Shown here: positions 34,588 through 42,902 of the stretch, one piece after another | How the letters are laid out: every line of letters begins with the position of its first letter | How positions within the stretch are numbered: the stretch's first letter is position 1 | From: Chloracidobacterium sp. | GTDB lineage: Bacteria; Acidobacteriota; Blastocatellia; Pyrinomonadales; Pyrinomonadaceae | Assembly: GCA_016720705.1 (NCBI GenBank) | Contig: JADKKB010000008.1 | Span: forward strand, 48,865-112,864 | Reading direction: 5' to 3' | Length of the DNA: 64,000 bases | Position numbers and translations under genes: made by a program | The notes under the pieces: generated by a model | The model's input: the letters and a program-made list of their open reading frames with translations, nothing else | Told to the model about the DNA's origin: nothing | The model's database searches: none

Positions 34588-35619
34588 ATTCGGGGTCAAA
34601 CATGCGATAGTGCGATTCTCTGTTTGTACTTCTCCTGAACTTTCTTCGATGTGCTTTCGAACTCCGGATCGGTCTTGCATTTCTGTCTCGCGGCGTCGAA
34701 TCGGCGGCCGGCGTTTGACTGGTCGAGGCCGACGATCCCGGACATCTCCGTGATGGTCGCACCTGATTCCTTGCCGAACAGTATGAACACCTCCTTTGCT
34801 GTAATGATACGCTTATTCTTTCCGGATCCGAAGAAATTTTCCCGCTCCATTTTGAATACCTCTTCGATCACGTTCAGCAGCAGATCCGCATCAAAGGGCA
34901 ACACGTCTCTGTGTTTGCTTGCCCATTTATCGGCTTCGCCCATTCGGTGGATCGTATCATCGACGAACTCTTCAGAACTGACGATCTTAACGTCTGCGTA
35001 GAATGTCTCGATATCGTCATCGGGCTGGTTCATGGCGGCTGCCATAAATGCAGCGTAGCGTTCGTGGGCCTTTCGCTTATGCGGGCCGAAACGCCGCAGC
35101 ACCGGATCGACATCGATGACGCCATAAGGTTCGATGCCAAGATACGCCCGGTGGCTGCTGAATTCGTACTCGTCGGGCGTTGGGACCATATTCGCTCGAA
35201 CAGGATTCAGATGAATGTACCTTACCAACTTCGCGAGATACGGGTCAGACTGGCAAAGTATCGATTTGTGCCGCCCTTGAAATAGATGGCCGACCTTGTG
35301 GTAACGCTTGTTGTAATACTGACTATAGCCCGTCAGCACCCGCTGCATGATCCGACCGACCGTCTCCGAACGACGCTCGATCAGCAAATGTAGGTGATTG
35401 GTCATCAGGCAATAGGCATAAACATAAAACCCCAAATTCTGTTTCGCCTTTTCGATGAGCGAAATGAACTTCATCTGATCCTCTCGCGAATGAAAAATGT
35501 CCTGCCTATCGTTACCACGCACGATCACATGATAAAGCCCGCCCTCGATCTCAACCCTAGGTCTCCTTGCCATTTGACAAGCACTCTACCACAACCTCAT
35601 AAATCGCACAATCGCATGT
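34588..35619 (-). mobile_element. RAYT (REP-associated transposase) element with terminal inverted repeats
   Basis: The inverted repeats CATGCGATAGTGCGATT (34601-34617) and AATCGCACAATCGCATG (35602-35618) match at 16 of 17 positions and bracket the transposase gene. The left end extends outward as GATTCGGGGTCAAA. The right end is cut after CATGT by the IS110 copy; its outer TGACCCC is found on the far side of that IS at 37022-37028. Confidence 0.7.
34596..35573 (-). CDS. REP-associated tyrosine transposase (IS200-like, RAYT)
   Basis: 325 aa, complete. The Y1_Tnp domain starts RVEIEGGLYHVIVRGNDRQDIF; the HUH motif is HLHLLIE (NHLHLLIERR), and the catalytic Tyr lies in VLTGYSQYYNKRYHK. The C-terminal half is the helix-turn-helix/ChpI-like extension found in RAYTs of acidobacteria. 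It would nick single-stranded DNA at REP hairpins. The last codons overlap the left terminal repeat. A partial second copy with nearly identical C-terminus lies at 39309-39623. Confidence 0.88.
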   Translation of the reverse strand: MARRPRVEIEGGLYHVIVRGNDRQDIFHSREDQMKFISLIEKAKQNLGFYVYAYCLMTNHLHLLIERRSETVGRIMQRVLTGYSQYYNKRYHKVGHLFQGRHKSILCQSDPYLAKLVRYIHLNPVRANMVPTPDEYEFSSHRAYLGIEPYGVIDVDPVLRRFGPHKRKAHERYAAFMAAAMNQPDDDIETFYADVKIVSSEEFVDDTIHRMGEADKWASKHRDVLPFDADLLLNVIEEVFKMERENFFGSGKNKRIITAKEVFILFGKESGATITEMSGIVGLDQSNAGRRFDAARQKCKTDPEFESTSKKVQEKYKQRIALSHV

Positions 35620-35634
35620 CTGATGCTATGAAGT

Positions 35635-35707
35635 GTTGACCTCGCGGGAGTCGAGTTTTTGTGTAAACTCGAATTCTGACAAAAGAATAACAACCCGCGA
35701 GATCAAC
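35635..35707 (+). repeat. nested inverted repeats in the IS110 left end
   Basis: GTTGACCTCGCGGG (35635-35648) pairs with CCCGCGAGATCAAC (35694-35707) at 13 of 14 positions, and inside it TCGAGTTT pairs with AAACTCGA. The structure ends one base before the transposase ATG, so it could control transposase expression or help define the end. The same structure is present in copy 2. Confidence 0.6.
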
Positions 35708-35708
35708 A

Positions 35709-36775
35709 ATGGCAGTATACATTGGGGTTGACTTTCATCCATATGAGCAGACGCTTGCTTTTGTGGATGAAGCGGATGGAGAGATCAGATATAAGCGGTT
35801 TCTTCATAGCGATAAGGCGGGGATAAAGGCGTTTTACCGCAAGTGCGGAAAGGACGCGGTTATTGGAACGGAGGCCACGGGATCGCTGTGGTGGTTTGAG
35901 AAGTTGCTCTTTGACAATGGAATGACGCTCAAGATCGGAGACCCTAGGATGATCCGTCGAGCAGCATTATCGAGACACAAGAACGACCACAGGGATGCGG
36001 AGACGATCCTGGATCTATTGATGCCGGGACATTTCCGGCGATCACGCCGAGGAACGAGCAGAGCCGAGAGATGCTCGATCTGCTGAACTATCGTCACTCA
36101 TTGGTGAGCAAGCGGACATCGGTGGTGAATCAGCTGCAGGCGTTCGCACGATCGAAGGGCTTGCCACGGTTCCGTTTGCCGGTGGTAAAGGCGAGAAAGA
36201 AGATCGAGGAGGTTGAGACGACACAGGTCGAGCGGCTTCTGGTCAGCTCTCGATTTGTTCTTTGCGACGAGCTGACACGCCAGATCAAGGCCGTGGAGGC
36301 GAGGCTCGAGGAAGAGGCGAATAAGGAAGAGCGTGCTCAATTGCTAATGACGCATCCCGGCATCGGGCTGATCAACGCCATGGCACTTGTTCACACGCTC
36401 GGCGATGTTCGACGCTTTCGCCGTAAGGAAGAGGTCGTGGCATTTGTAGGACTCGACCCGCTGGAGAAAAGCTCGGGCGAGACGAGGCGGATCGGTTCGA
36501 TCAGCAAGCGAGGTTCGCGGCTCGCAAGGTACCTGCTCGGGCAGGCAGCCCAGGCAAGTCGCGATAAGAAGATACGGAAGTTCTATTCCGAGGTTAGCCG
36601 TCGTAGAGGCCGCCCGAAAGCAAAAGTTGCAGCGGCCCGTAAGCTTCTCATTAACTGTTATGTCATGCTTCGTGACAATATCAGCTACGAGGAGTTTACA
36701 CGGCGGGGCGAAGTTGGTTTGTACGAGGGGTCAGGAGAGGTGACGGGGAAACCCGCTCAGTCTCTGAAGGTCTGA
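35709..36775 (+). pseudogene. IS110-family transposase, frameshifted copy
   Basis: Compared base by base with the intact inverted copy, this one lacks a single base near 36021 (GATGCCGGG here, GATGCGCGGG there). The first part ends at 36086 in the wrong frame, and the true frame resumes and runs to 36775. The DEDD RuvC-like N-terminus is intact to SRHKNDHRDAETILDLLM. Apart from the frameshift I notice only a few substitutions (for example RLPVVKA against RLPAVKA), so the duplication is recent. Confidence 0.9.
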
Positions 36776-37021
36776 TGGTACGGCCAGCCATCTCGATATA
36801 GTTCGAGATGAGCCGATCAGGTTTCATGTAGCCAGCCGCTCGAACGAAGCTGTGCACGAATAGATGATGGCATTCGCTAATTACAGCGGTGCGTATCTGA
36901 AAGAATCTAACTAATAATGGAGGCGCCGGTTGTTCTCTTTTGTCACCCAATCAAACGCACCAATCGCATCCCAAAGATGCCATAATACCCGTGCGCTTGA
37001 CTTGAGTACTTACTTCATAGA
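36776..37021 (+). ncRNA. candidate guide RNA (seekRNA-like) region of the IS110 right end
   Basis: A 246-bp conserved non-coding end with no frame but clear structure: hairpin CATCTCGA/TCGAGATG (36789-36810) and GCATC/GATGC (about 36966-36980). In IS1111-type elements a guide RNA is encoded between the transposase gene and the right end. The segment GCACCAATCGCAT (36957-36969) resembles the target GCACAATCGCAT found at the left insertion point (35606-35617). Transcription and guide role are inference. Confidence 0.45.
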
Positions 37022-37058
37022 TGACCCCCTCTTTCATTCTAGAAATCGCAAAATACTA

Positions 37059-37910
37059 TCATCTTTGCATCTCCTCAAAAAGAGCCGGAGGATTGACGGC
37101 AGAAGCGGTTTCGAGGTTTCGGCTATCGTCGGATTGAAACGCCCATATCAGTCTGCAATTAGTGAAATCCATCCGTTTTTGGCCAGTCGGATCAAGGACA
37201 AAGTCTGGCATGATCCGAAATTTGGCATATTTCCCATTTGGCGTCTTTACGAAGAATATTGATGGGGACCCCAAGGTCGTCTGTACACTGTTCTCGTAAA
37301 TTTCGGGAGCCAACGCTACATTATCAAAATCCAAATTCAAAGAAATCGGAGCTGAACTGATGCCCCCTGGGTGCGGAACAGAAATGATAATCTGCGACGG
37401 AGAAGTTGGGTCGGTATTGATTATGAAATCAGCCTCCGGATCATTTTTGTTGGTTACCTCGCCCCGTCGAAAAGAAAACGCGACATTGCCCCCAAGATTA
37501 TAGAAACCCTTAATAGTAGGGAGCGGTTGCCCAGACTCAATTTTGCGTAATTCGATCGTAATTGAACCATCACTTATGCAATTCTCACTATTACAACCGC
37601 TTTCAGCGTAGCCCTCCTTCCAAGCACGTATCGAATAAGAGTCACTTTTAGGATTGACCTCAAAAAGCCCATCTTCATTGGTCTTCACGAAAACCGGTTT
37701 GGGATTGTATGGCCCGTCAAAATTTCCCGATTCAACGGCTACCAAGACCTCTGACAAAGGTTTTTTTTCTCGTGAGAGAATTCTACCCTTTAACGTTTGA
37801 TTGCTATATGACGTTAAATTCTTACAACCATTGCCATAGACTATCAAAAGTAACATCAACCCCTTGGTGGCGAGACTAATTAAACTTATTCTGGAAAGAA
37901 GTGGGGTCAT
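37059..37910 (-). CDS. lipoprotein with carboxypeptidase-regulatory-like domain, IS-flanked cargo
   Basis: 283 aa. The N-terminus is a lipoprotein-type signal (Arg/Lys, then GLMLLLIVYGNGC). Residues about 40-130 form a beta-sandwich of the carboxypeptidase-regulatory type (LKGRILSREKKPLSEVLVAVE, ... FVKTNEDGLFEV ... YSIRAWKEGYAESG). The rest is a beta-rich domain I do not recognise. The ATG at 37908-37910 straddles the junction of IS110 copy 2 and its flank, so this start may be created by the insertion and the original start lost; an internal ATG at 37856 is preceded by AAGGGG. It lies alone between the two inverted IS copies and looks more AT-rich than neighbouring genes. Confidence 0.6.
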   Translation of the reverse strand: MTPLLSRISLISLATKGLMLLLIVYGNGCKNLTSYSNQTLKGRILSREKKPLSEVLVAVESGNFDGPYNPKPVFVKTNEDGLFEVNPKSDSYSIRAWKEGYAESGCNSENCISDGSITIELRKIESGQPLPTIKGFYNLGGNVAFSFRRGEVTNKNDPEADFIINTDPTSPSQIIISVPHPGGISSAPISLNLDFDNVALAPEIYENSVQTTLGSPSIFFVKTPNGKYAKFRIMPDFVLDPTGQKRMDFTNCRLIWAFQSDDSRNLETASAVNPPALFEEMQR

Positions 37911-39312
37911 CTATGAAGTAAGTACTCAAGTCAAGCGCACGGGTATTATGGCATCTTTGGGATGCGATTGGTGCGTTTGATTGGGTGACAAAAGAGAACA
38001 ACCGGCGCCTCCATTATTAGTTAGATTCTTTCAGATACGCACCGCTGTAATTAGCGAATGCCATCATCTATTCGTGCACAGCTTCGTTCGAGCGGCTGGC
38101 TACATGAAACCTGATCGGCTCATCTCGAACTATATCGAGATGGCTGGCCGTACCATCAGACCTTCAGAGACTGAGCGGGTTTCCCCGTCACCTCTCCTGA
38201 CCCCTCGTACAAACCAACTTCGCCCCGCCGTGTAAACTCCTCGTAGCTGATATTGTCACGAAGCATGACATAACAGTTAATGAGAAGCTTACGGGCCGCT
38301 GCAACTTTTGCTTTCGGGCGGCCTCTACGACGGCTAACCTCGGAATAGAACTTCCGTATCTTCTTATCGCGACTTGCCTGGGCTGCCTGCCCGAGCAGGT
38401 ACCTTGCGAGCCGCGAACCTCGCTTGCTGATCGAACCGATCCGCCTCGTCTCGCCCGAGCTTTTCTCCAACGGGTCGAGTCCTACAAATGCCACGACCTC
38501 TTCCTTACGGCGAAAGCGTCGAACATCGCCGAGCGTGTGAATAAGTGCCATGGCGTTGATCAGCCCGATGCCGGGATGCGTCATTAGCAATTGAGCACGC
38601 TCTTCCTTATTCGCCTCTTCCTCGAGCCTCGCCTCCACGGCCTTGATCTGGCGTGTCAGCTCGTCGCAAAGAACAAATCGAGAGCTGACCAGAAGCCGCT
38701 CGACCTGTGTCGTCTCAACCTCCTCGATCTTCTTTCTCGCCTTTACCGCCGGCAAACGGAACCGTGGCAAGCCCTTCGATCGTGCGAACGCCTGCAGCTG
38801 GTTAACCACCGATGTCCGCTTGCTCACCAAAGAGTGACGATAGTTCAGCAGATCGAGCATCTCCCGGCTCTGCTCGTTCCTCGGCGTGATCGCCGGAAAT
38901 GTCCCGCGCATCAATAGATCCAGGATCGTCTCCGCATCCCTGTGGTCGTTCTTGTGTCTCGATAATGCTGCTCGACGGATCATCCTAGGGTCTCCGATCT
39001 TGAGCGTCATTCCATTGTCAAAGAGCAACTTCTCAAACCACCACAGCGATCCCGTGGCCTCCGTTCCAATAACCGCGTCCTTTCCGCACTTGCGGTAAAA
39101 CGCCTTTATCCCCGCCTTATCGCTATGAAGAAACCGCTTATATCTGATCTCTCCATCCGCTTCATCCACAAAAGCAAGCGTCTGCTCATATGGATGAAAG
39201 TCAACCCCAATGTATACTGCCATTGTTGATCTCGCGGGTTGTTATTCTTTTGTCAGAATTCGAGTTTACACAAAAACTCGACTCCCGCGAGGTCAACACT
39301 TCATAGCATCAG
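37910..39312 (-). mobile_element. IS110-family insertion sequence, copy 2 (inverted)
   Basis: Inverted near-identical copy of the element at 35620-37021, 1,403 bp. Its flanks on the plus strand read GGGGTCA (37903-37909) and ACATGCGATAGTGCGATT (39313 onward). Joined, they restore, less one A, the left terminal repeat of the RAYT element. So this copy is inserted in the same sequence at the same position as copy 1. Confidence 0.88.
38156..39223 (-). CDS. IS110-family transposase (DEDD/RuvC-like), intact
   Basis: 355 aa. The N-terminal DEDD_Tnp_IS110 domain carries IGVDFHPYEQTLAF (first Asp), GTEATGSLWW (Glu) and HKNDHRDAETILDLL (two Asp). A coiled-coil linker follows (residues about 140-210), and the C-terminal Transposase_20 domain has the serine recombination region HPGIGLINAMALIHTLGD...FVGLDPLEKSSGETRRIG. 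Such enzymes insert DNA at RNA-guided sites. Its non-coding ends match those of copy 1. As the only intact copy it could mobilise both. Confidence 0.93.
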   Translation of the reverse strand: MAVYIGVDFHPYEQTLAFVDEADGEIRYKRFLHSDKAGIKAFYRKCGKDAVIGTEATGSLWWFEKLLFDNGMTLKIGDPRMIRRAALSRHKNDHRDAETILDLLMRGTFPAITPRNEQSREMLDLLNYRHSLVSKRTSVVNQLQAFARSKGLPRFRLPAVKARKKIEEVETTQVERLLVSSRFVLCDELTRQIKAVEARLEEEANKEERAQLLMTHPGIGLINAMALIHTLGDVRRFRRKEEVVAFVGLDPLEKSSGETRRIGSISKRGSRLARYLLGQAAQASRDKKIRKFYSEVSRRRGRPKAKVAAARKLLINCYVMLRDNISYEEFTRRGEVGLYEGSGEVTGKPAQSLKV

Positions 39313-39623
39313 ACATGCGATAGTGCGATTCTCTGTTTGTACTTCTCCTGAACTTTCTTCGATGTGCTTTCGAACTCCGGATCGGTCTTGCATTTCTGTC
39401 TCGCGGCGTCGAATCGGCGGCCGGCGTTTGACTGGTCGAGGCCGACGATCCCGGACATCTCGGTGATGGTCGCACCTGATTCCTTGCCGATCAGTATGAA
39501 CACCTCCTTTGCGGTAATGATACGCTTATTCTTTCCGGATCCGAAGAAATTCTCTCTCTCCATTTCGAATACCTGTTCGATCACGTTCAGCAGCAGATCC
39601 GCATCAAAGGGCAACAAGAGCAA
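39309..39623 (-). pseudogene. RAYT transposase remnant (C-terminal 100 residues)
   Basis: Nearly identical to the C-terminus of the transposase at 34596-35573 (same end EKYKQRIALSHV; for example ...VFILIGKESGAT against VFILFGKESGAT). Similarity ends near 39615, where AATCGGGGTCACGCC starts a different REP-like sequence. The N-terminal domain with the HUH motif is gone, so it is inactive. IS110 copy 2 interrupts its terminal repeat. Confidence 0.85.
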
Positions 39624-39699
39624 TCGGGGTCACGCCTGCTAATTTGTCGATTCTCGATTGACGTTGTCATTTGGTCGAGATAGTAACATCGAGCAAATT

Positions 39700-39945
39700 G
39701 CGAGGAAAGCGAGGATCGAGGTCGAGGGCGGGCTTTATTATGTGACGACGAGAGGGGTGGATCGGAGGGACATCTTTCATTCGCCGGAGGACTATCGGAA
39801 GTTCGTTGCGCTGTTCGCCGCACAGAAGGCAAAGCTGCCATTCTATCTTTACGCATACTGCCTGAGGACCGATCACATTCATCTGCTAATCGAGCGCCTC
39901 ACGGACGATATCGGGCGGATCATGCATCGCGTGTTAACGAGCGTG
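39700..39945 (+). pseudogene. second, different RAYT remnant (N-terminal half)
   Basis: The frame encodes RKARIEVEGGLYYVTTRGVDRRDIFHSP..., HIHLLIE (the HUH motif) and RIMHRVLT, i.e. the first 80-85 residues of a RAYT distinct from the one at 34596. The expected start ATGGCGAGG is ATTGCGAGG here (about 39696), and after RVLTS the protein departs from the family before the catalytic Tyr. Dead gene. The ORF runs on to 40185 through repeat sequence. Confidence 0.75.
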
Positions 39946-39998
39946 TGGTCGGTGCGTGAAGATGCGGCGAGGGCGGGGCGGAAATGGAAAGAACCCGG

Positions 39999-40117
39999 AA
40001 AGAACCCGGTCGCTATCGCTCCCGGTTCTGACAGGGGTTTGGCGTTCGCGTTTGCCGGAACGGAGCGGATGAAAAGAACCCAGTCGCTATGGCTCCCGGT
40101 TCTGACAAGAGTTTGGC
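39999..40117. repeat. two 45-bp REP-like hairpin repeats
   Basis: Positions 39999-40043 and 40073-40117 are about 90% identical. Each contains AGAACC(C)... and ...GGTTCT arms around CGCTAT, so each can fold as a hairpin, as REP sequences do. They lie immediately behind the RAYT remnant, which is the usual place for its REPs. Confidence 0.65.
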
Positions 40118-40190
40118 TCCCGGGAAGATGGAGTCAGGAACTGCGATCCAAGCAATTCCGAGCGTTACCGCTTTTTGCACGGTGAGAAAA

Positions 40191-40217
40191 AATGCCGCCG
40201 AAGAGTTCGGCGGCATT
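40191..40217 (-). terminator. terminator of the radical SAM gene
   Basis: AATGCCGCCGAA/TTCGGCGGCATT is a perfect 12-bp stem with a GAG loop. On the minus strand it is followed by TTTTTT (A-run at 40186-40191). It lies 20 nt behind the radical SAM stop at 40237. Confidence 0.85.
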
Positions 40218-40236
40218 TGGTTTCACTGTAGGTCGA

Positions 40237-41796
40237 TCAAGACTCGGCTGTCTGGACGTCACGGGCCTCGATACGGCGGCGTTTGCGGGCCTGACGCCAG
40301 GTTCGGACGCCTTCGCCGGTCAGGCTGAGGATCGATCGTCGGTTATCAAGCAATAGTTTGACCCAAGCCCATTTGCTCATCTGCGGAAAATAGATGCCGC
40401 GAAAGAACAGTCGAGCGACCAGGTGGCTGATGCGAACATCGATCGGAGCGTGACGAATAGCATTGATCGCCTCGTAGTTGCGTTCCGGGCTGTATGAGCG
40501 TGACCACGCGTCAAAGGTCTCGTCCTTGGCATCCTCGATGGTCATCTTCAGAGGATTATGAGCCATTACGAACGGAGCGAATTCGAGCCAGTGTTTCGGG
40601 CGATGAAGCCGACCGGTCTTCTGCAAACGCGTGTAAAGCGGAGTTGCGGGAAACGGCGTCAATTGGCCAAAAACCGGAAGCCCCGGAGCCCAGCTTTCGA
40701 TCTCGTCCACCGTTCTGTCGGCGACGCCGACCGTGTCATTGTCCATTCCAAAAATGAACGAAGTGATGGCGTAGATGTTACGTCGAGCCAGGCCGTCGAG
40801 CACGGCCTGATAATTGGCCGGTTTAGAAAACGTCTTGTTGACGTCCGCCATATTGGCCGGATCGATCGACTCCATTCCGATAAAGATCCATTTGCCGCCG
40901 GCCTCTGCGATCAGGTCAACGAGTTCTTCGTCCGCGAGCAAGTTAGCGCTGATCTGGGCTACCCACGGCAGCGTGGCACCGGCGGCGATCATATCGCGGA
41001 GCAGTCCTTTGAGCCGCTTTTTATTGATAGCCAGATTGTCATCAATAAAGAATACGGCGATCTGGCCTTTTTCCTTTCTAGCGCGTGCCTTTAGCCGCAG
41101 CAGTTCGTCGATCACGCTCTCATTGGTGCGAAAGCGGATCGAGTCGCCAAAAAATCCGGTCACGGTACAAAATTCGCAGCCGTAAGGGCAACCGCGTCCG
41201 GTCTCGATCGGAACTACAAAGAATTTGCCCCAGCCCGCTCCCGCTTTGGAAAGTGGGCCTTGCAGAAACTTAGGTACGAGTGAGAATTGGTCGAGATCCA
41301 GCGTCTCCCAGGGGATATGCGGGTATGGCTGTAGGTCCGGCTTAAAATCATTACCCTTTTCGTCCACCTTAGGTTGATAAACCTCTTTGAGGTTGCCGCT
41401 AGCCGCATCTTCGACGATCTGAGCCCAATACTCATCCGCTTCGCCGAGAGCGACGGCATCAGCGTGACGCGGGCCGCCATCCTTGCCAAGTGCCTCGTCC
41501 GGACACTCTGTAACGTGCGGGCCGCCCATTACGACCTTAAAGCCCTCTTCGCGGAGTGCGTCGGCGACCTTGTAGGCACGGGCCACCATACGGGTCATTG
41601 CCCCGATGCCGACTAAGCCAATATCGTTATCTTTGCAAAAACGAACAAGCTCAGGGCGCGTCATTGCCTTGGCGTTTCCGTCGATAAGGATCACTTCGTG
41701 CCCAGCAGGCGTCAGTGACTGGAGCAGGAACATCCAAAGGTGCGGCATAAAATTGCGCGTAATGCCGTTGTCCGGATTATATAAAAGGATCTTCAT
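40237..41796 (-). CDS. B12-binding domain radical SAM protein
   Basis: 519 aa. The N-terminal cobalamin-binding Rossmann domain includes LIDGNAKAMTRPELV and VVMGGPHVTECPDEAL. The radical SAM core has GRGCPYGCEFCTV (Cys-x3-Cys-x2-Cys), the 4Fe-4S ligands, near residue 210, and FFIDDNLAIN. A C-terminal extension of about 150 residues follows. Related enzymes methylate or rearrange lipids and hopanoids (HpnP/HpnJ-like) or other metabolites; the substrate here cannot be set. Single gene with its own terminator. Confidence 0.85.
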   Translation of the reverse strand: MKILLYNPDNGITRNFMPHLWMFLLQSLTPAGHEVILIDGNAKAMTRPELVRFCKDNDIGLVGIGAMTRMVARAYKVADALREEGFKVVMGGPHVTECPDEALGKDGGPRHADAVALGEADEYWAQIVEDAASGNLKEVYQPKVDEKGNDFKPDLQPYPHIPWETLDLDQFSLVPKFLQGPLSKAGAGWGKFFVVPIETGRGCPYGCEFCTVTGFFGDSIRFRTNESVIDELLRLKARARKEKGQIAVFFIDDNLAINKKRLKGLLRDMIAAGATLPWVAQISANLLADEELVDLIAEAGGKWIFIGMESIDPANMADVNKTFSKPANYQAVLDGLARRNIYAITSFIFGMDNDTVGVADRTVDEIESWAPGLPVFGQLTPFPATPLYTRLQKTGRLHRPKHWLEFAPFVMAHNPLKMTIEDAKDETFDAWSRSYSPERNYEAINAIRHAPIDVRISHLVARLFFRGIYFPQMSKWAWVKLLLDNRRSILSLTGEGVRTWRQARKRRRIEARDVQTAES

Positions 41797-41928
41797 TCTT
41801 ATTTATCGCTTTGGTAAAACTGGTTATCGGTTGCCGATGTCTCGGCAACCCAAATGGTAGATACTGCGTTTTCGTCTATTTGAATCTGCAAAGTTATTGC
41901 TTATATTCTCACGAATTTCAGAAAATAT

Positions 41929-42738
41929 CTATTTAAGAATAATTCTTCGGATAATAGAAAAGAATGCAGCGTCAGGCAAAAAGCGTCTGAGCGTAAGGAT
42001 TCCCTTAGTGTTTACGCCGTATCTTAGCCGCTTTGTGCCGTCGCTGACGGCTTCGTAAATCTTTTGGGCGACAACCGCCCCGTCGGGTGCAGTTTCGCCG
42101 GCACGCAGCATATTTGGCATTGCCCGGGCGGTTATCGCGTCATAAGCAGTCAAGCCTTCCTTGTGGGTGAGGTCCTGCGAGCGGTCGTAAAAATCGGTTC
42201 GGATGGGGCCCGGTTCGATGACCTTAACGCGAATGTTAAATTGTTCGAGCTCGTATTGCAGCGATTCCGAAAACCCCTCGACGGCCCACTTGGTCGAATT
42301 ATAAAGGCTGTAGAGCGGAAAGGTCATTCGGCCGCCGACCGACGCAATATTGACGATCGTCCCGCGTTTTTCGGAGCGAAAATACGGCAATATCTCGCGG
42401 CAAACGTTCATAAGTCCAAAGACATTGGTCTGAAACTGCTTTTCGATCTGCTCCGGCGTTGCCGCCTCAAATGCTCCGGTCAGGCTGTAACCGGCGTTAT
42501 TGACCACGGCGTCGATGCGGCCAAATTTTTCGATCGCCGCAGCGATCGCGGCACGGATCGATCCCGGGTCGGTCACGTCAAGGCGTATACACTCGATATC
42601 GACGATCTGTTTGAGTTCGTCGGCACTCTCGGGATGACGCATAGTCGCCGCGACCTTCCAGTTCTTAGCCTGAAATAGCTTGGCCGTGTGCAGACCAATG
42701 CCACTCGACGATCCCGTTATTAGCACAACTTTGTTCAT
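41929..42738 (-). CDS. short-chain dehydrogenase/reductase
   Basis: 269 aa. The classical SDR pattern is complete: ITGSSSGIGLHTAKLF (cofactor loop), VVNNAGYSLTG (NNAG), NIASVGGRMTF (Ser) and YSLYNSTKWAVEG (Tyr-x3-Lys), then EPGPIRTDFYD. MRHP at the end of the second strand favours NADP(H). Substrate unknown. The hydrophobic/basic C-terminus (FFSIIRRIILK) may touch the membrane. Confidence 0.9.
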   Translation of the reverse strand: MNKVVLITGSSSGIGLHTAKLFQAKNWKVAATMRHPESADELKQIVDIECIRLDVTDPGSIRAAIAAAIEKFGRIDAVVNNAGYSLTGAFEAATPEQIEKQFQTNVFGLMNVCREILPYFRSEKRGTIVNIASVGGRMTFPLYSLYNSTKWAVEGFSESLQYELEQFNIRVKVIEPGPIRTDFYDRSQDLTHKEGLTAYDAITARAMPNMLRAGETAPDGAVVAQKIYEAVSDGTKRLRYGVNTKGILTLRRFLPDAAFFSIIRRIILK

Positions 42739-42750
42739 ATATGAAAATTT

Positions 42751-42873
42751 ACCACAGAGTCACAGATAACACGGATAACAAAAGCCAGGCGTCGTTAACT
42801 CTTTAACTATTAACTGCGAGATCCTGAATTCCGTTTTGGAGGATAGTCCGCCGAGAGATCTGTGCATCTGTGA
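42751..42873. repeat. intergenic repeat element, copy A (ACCACAGAG-ended)
   Basis: Starts ACCACAGAGTCACAGAT and ends ATCTGTGCATCTGTGAT, imperfect inverted repeats (14 of 17). A second element with the same ends lies at 50323-50433. It has the structure of a small non-autonomous palindromic element filling the gap between the SDR and nuclease genes. Confidence 0.55.
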
Positions 42874-42902
42874 TGAATTTTCTTTGTGATAAAATCGAGT
42901 GT

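Larger units (their letters stand above)
35620..37021 (+). mobile_element. IS110-family insertion sequence, copy 1 (IS1111-like subgroup)
   Basis: Bounds come from comparison with the inverted copy at 37910-39312: sequence identity ends at both limits except for flanking target bases. Length is 1,402 bp against 1,403 bp in copy 2 (the difference is the transposase frameshift). There are no terminal inverted repeats, but subterminal ones, CTATGAAGT (35626-35634) and ACTTCATAG (37012-37020), are perfect, which is the IS1111-subgroup pattern. The non-coding ends are 89 bp (left) and 246 bp (right). Confidence 0.85.

Noticed and set aside
36789..36810. Hairpin behind the IS110 transposase as a terminator
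   Set aside because: No T-run follows it; it is better seen as part of the structured non-coding IS end.
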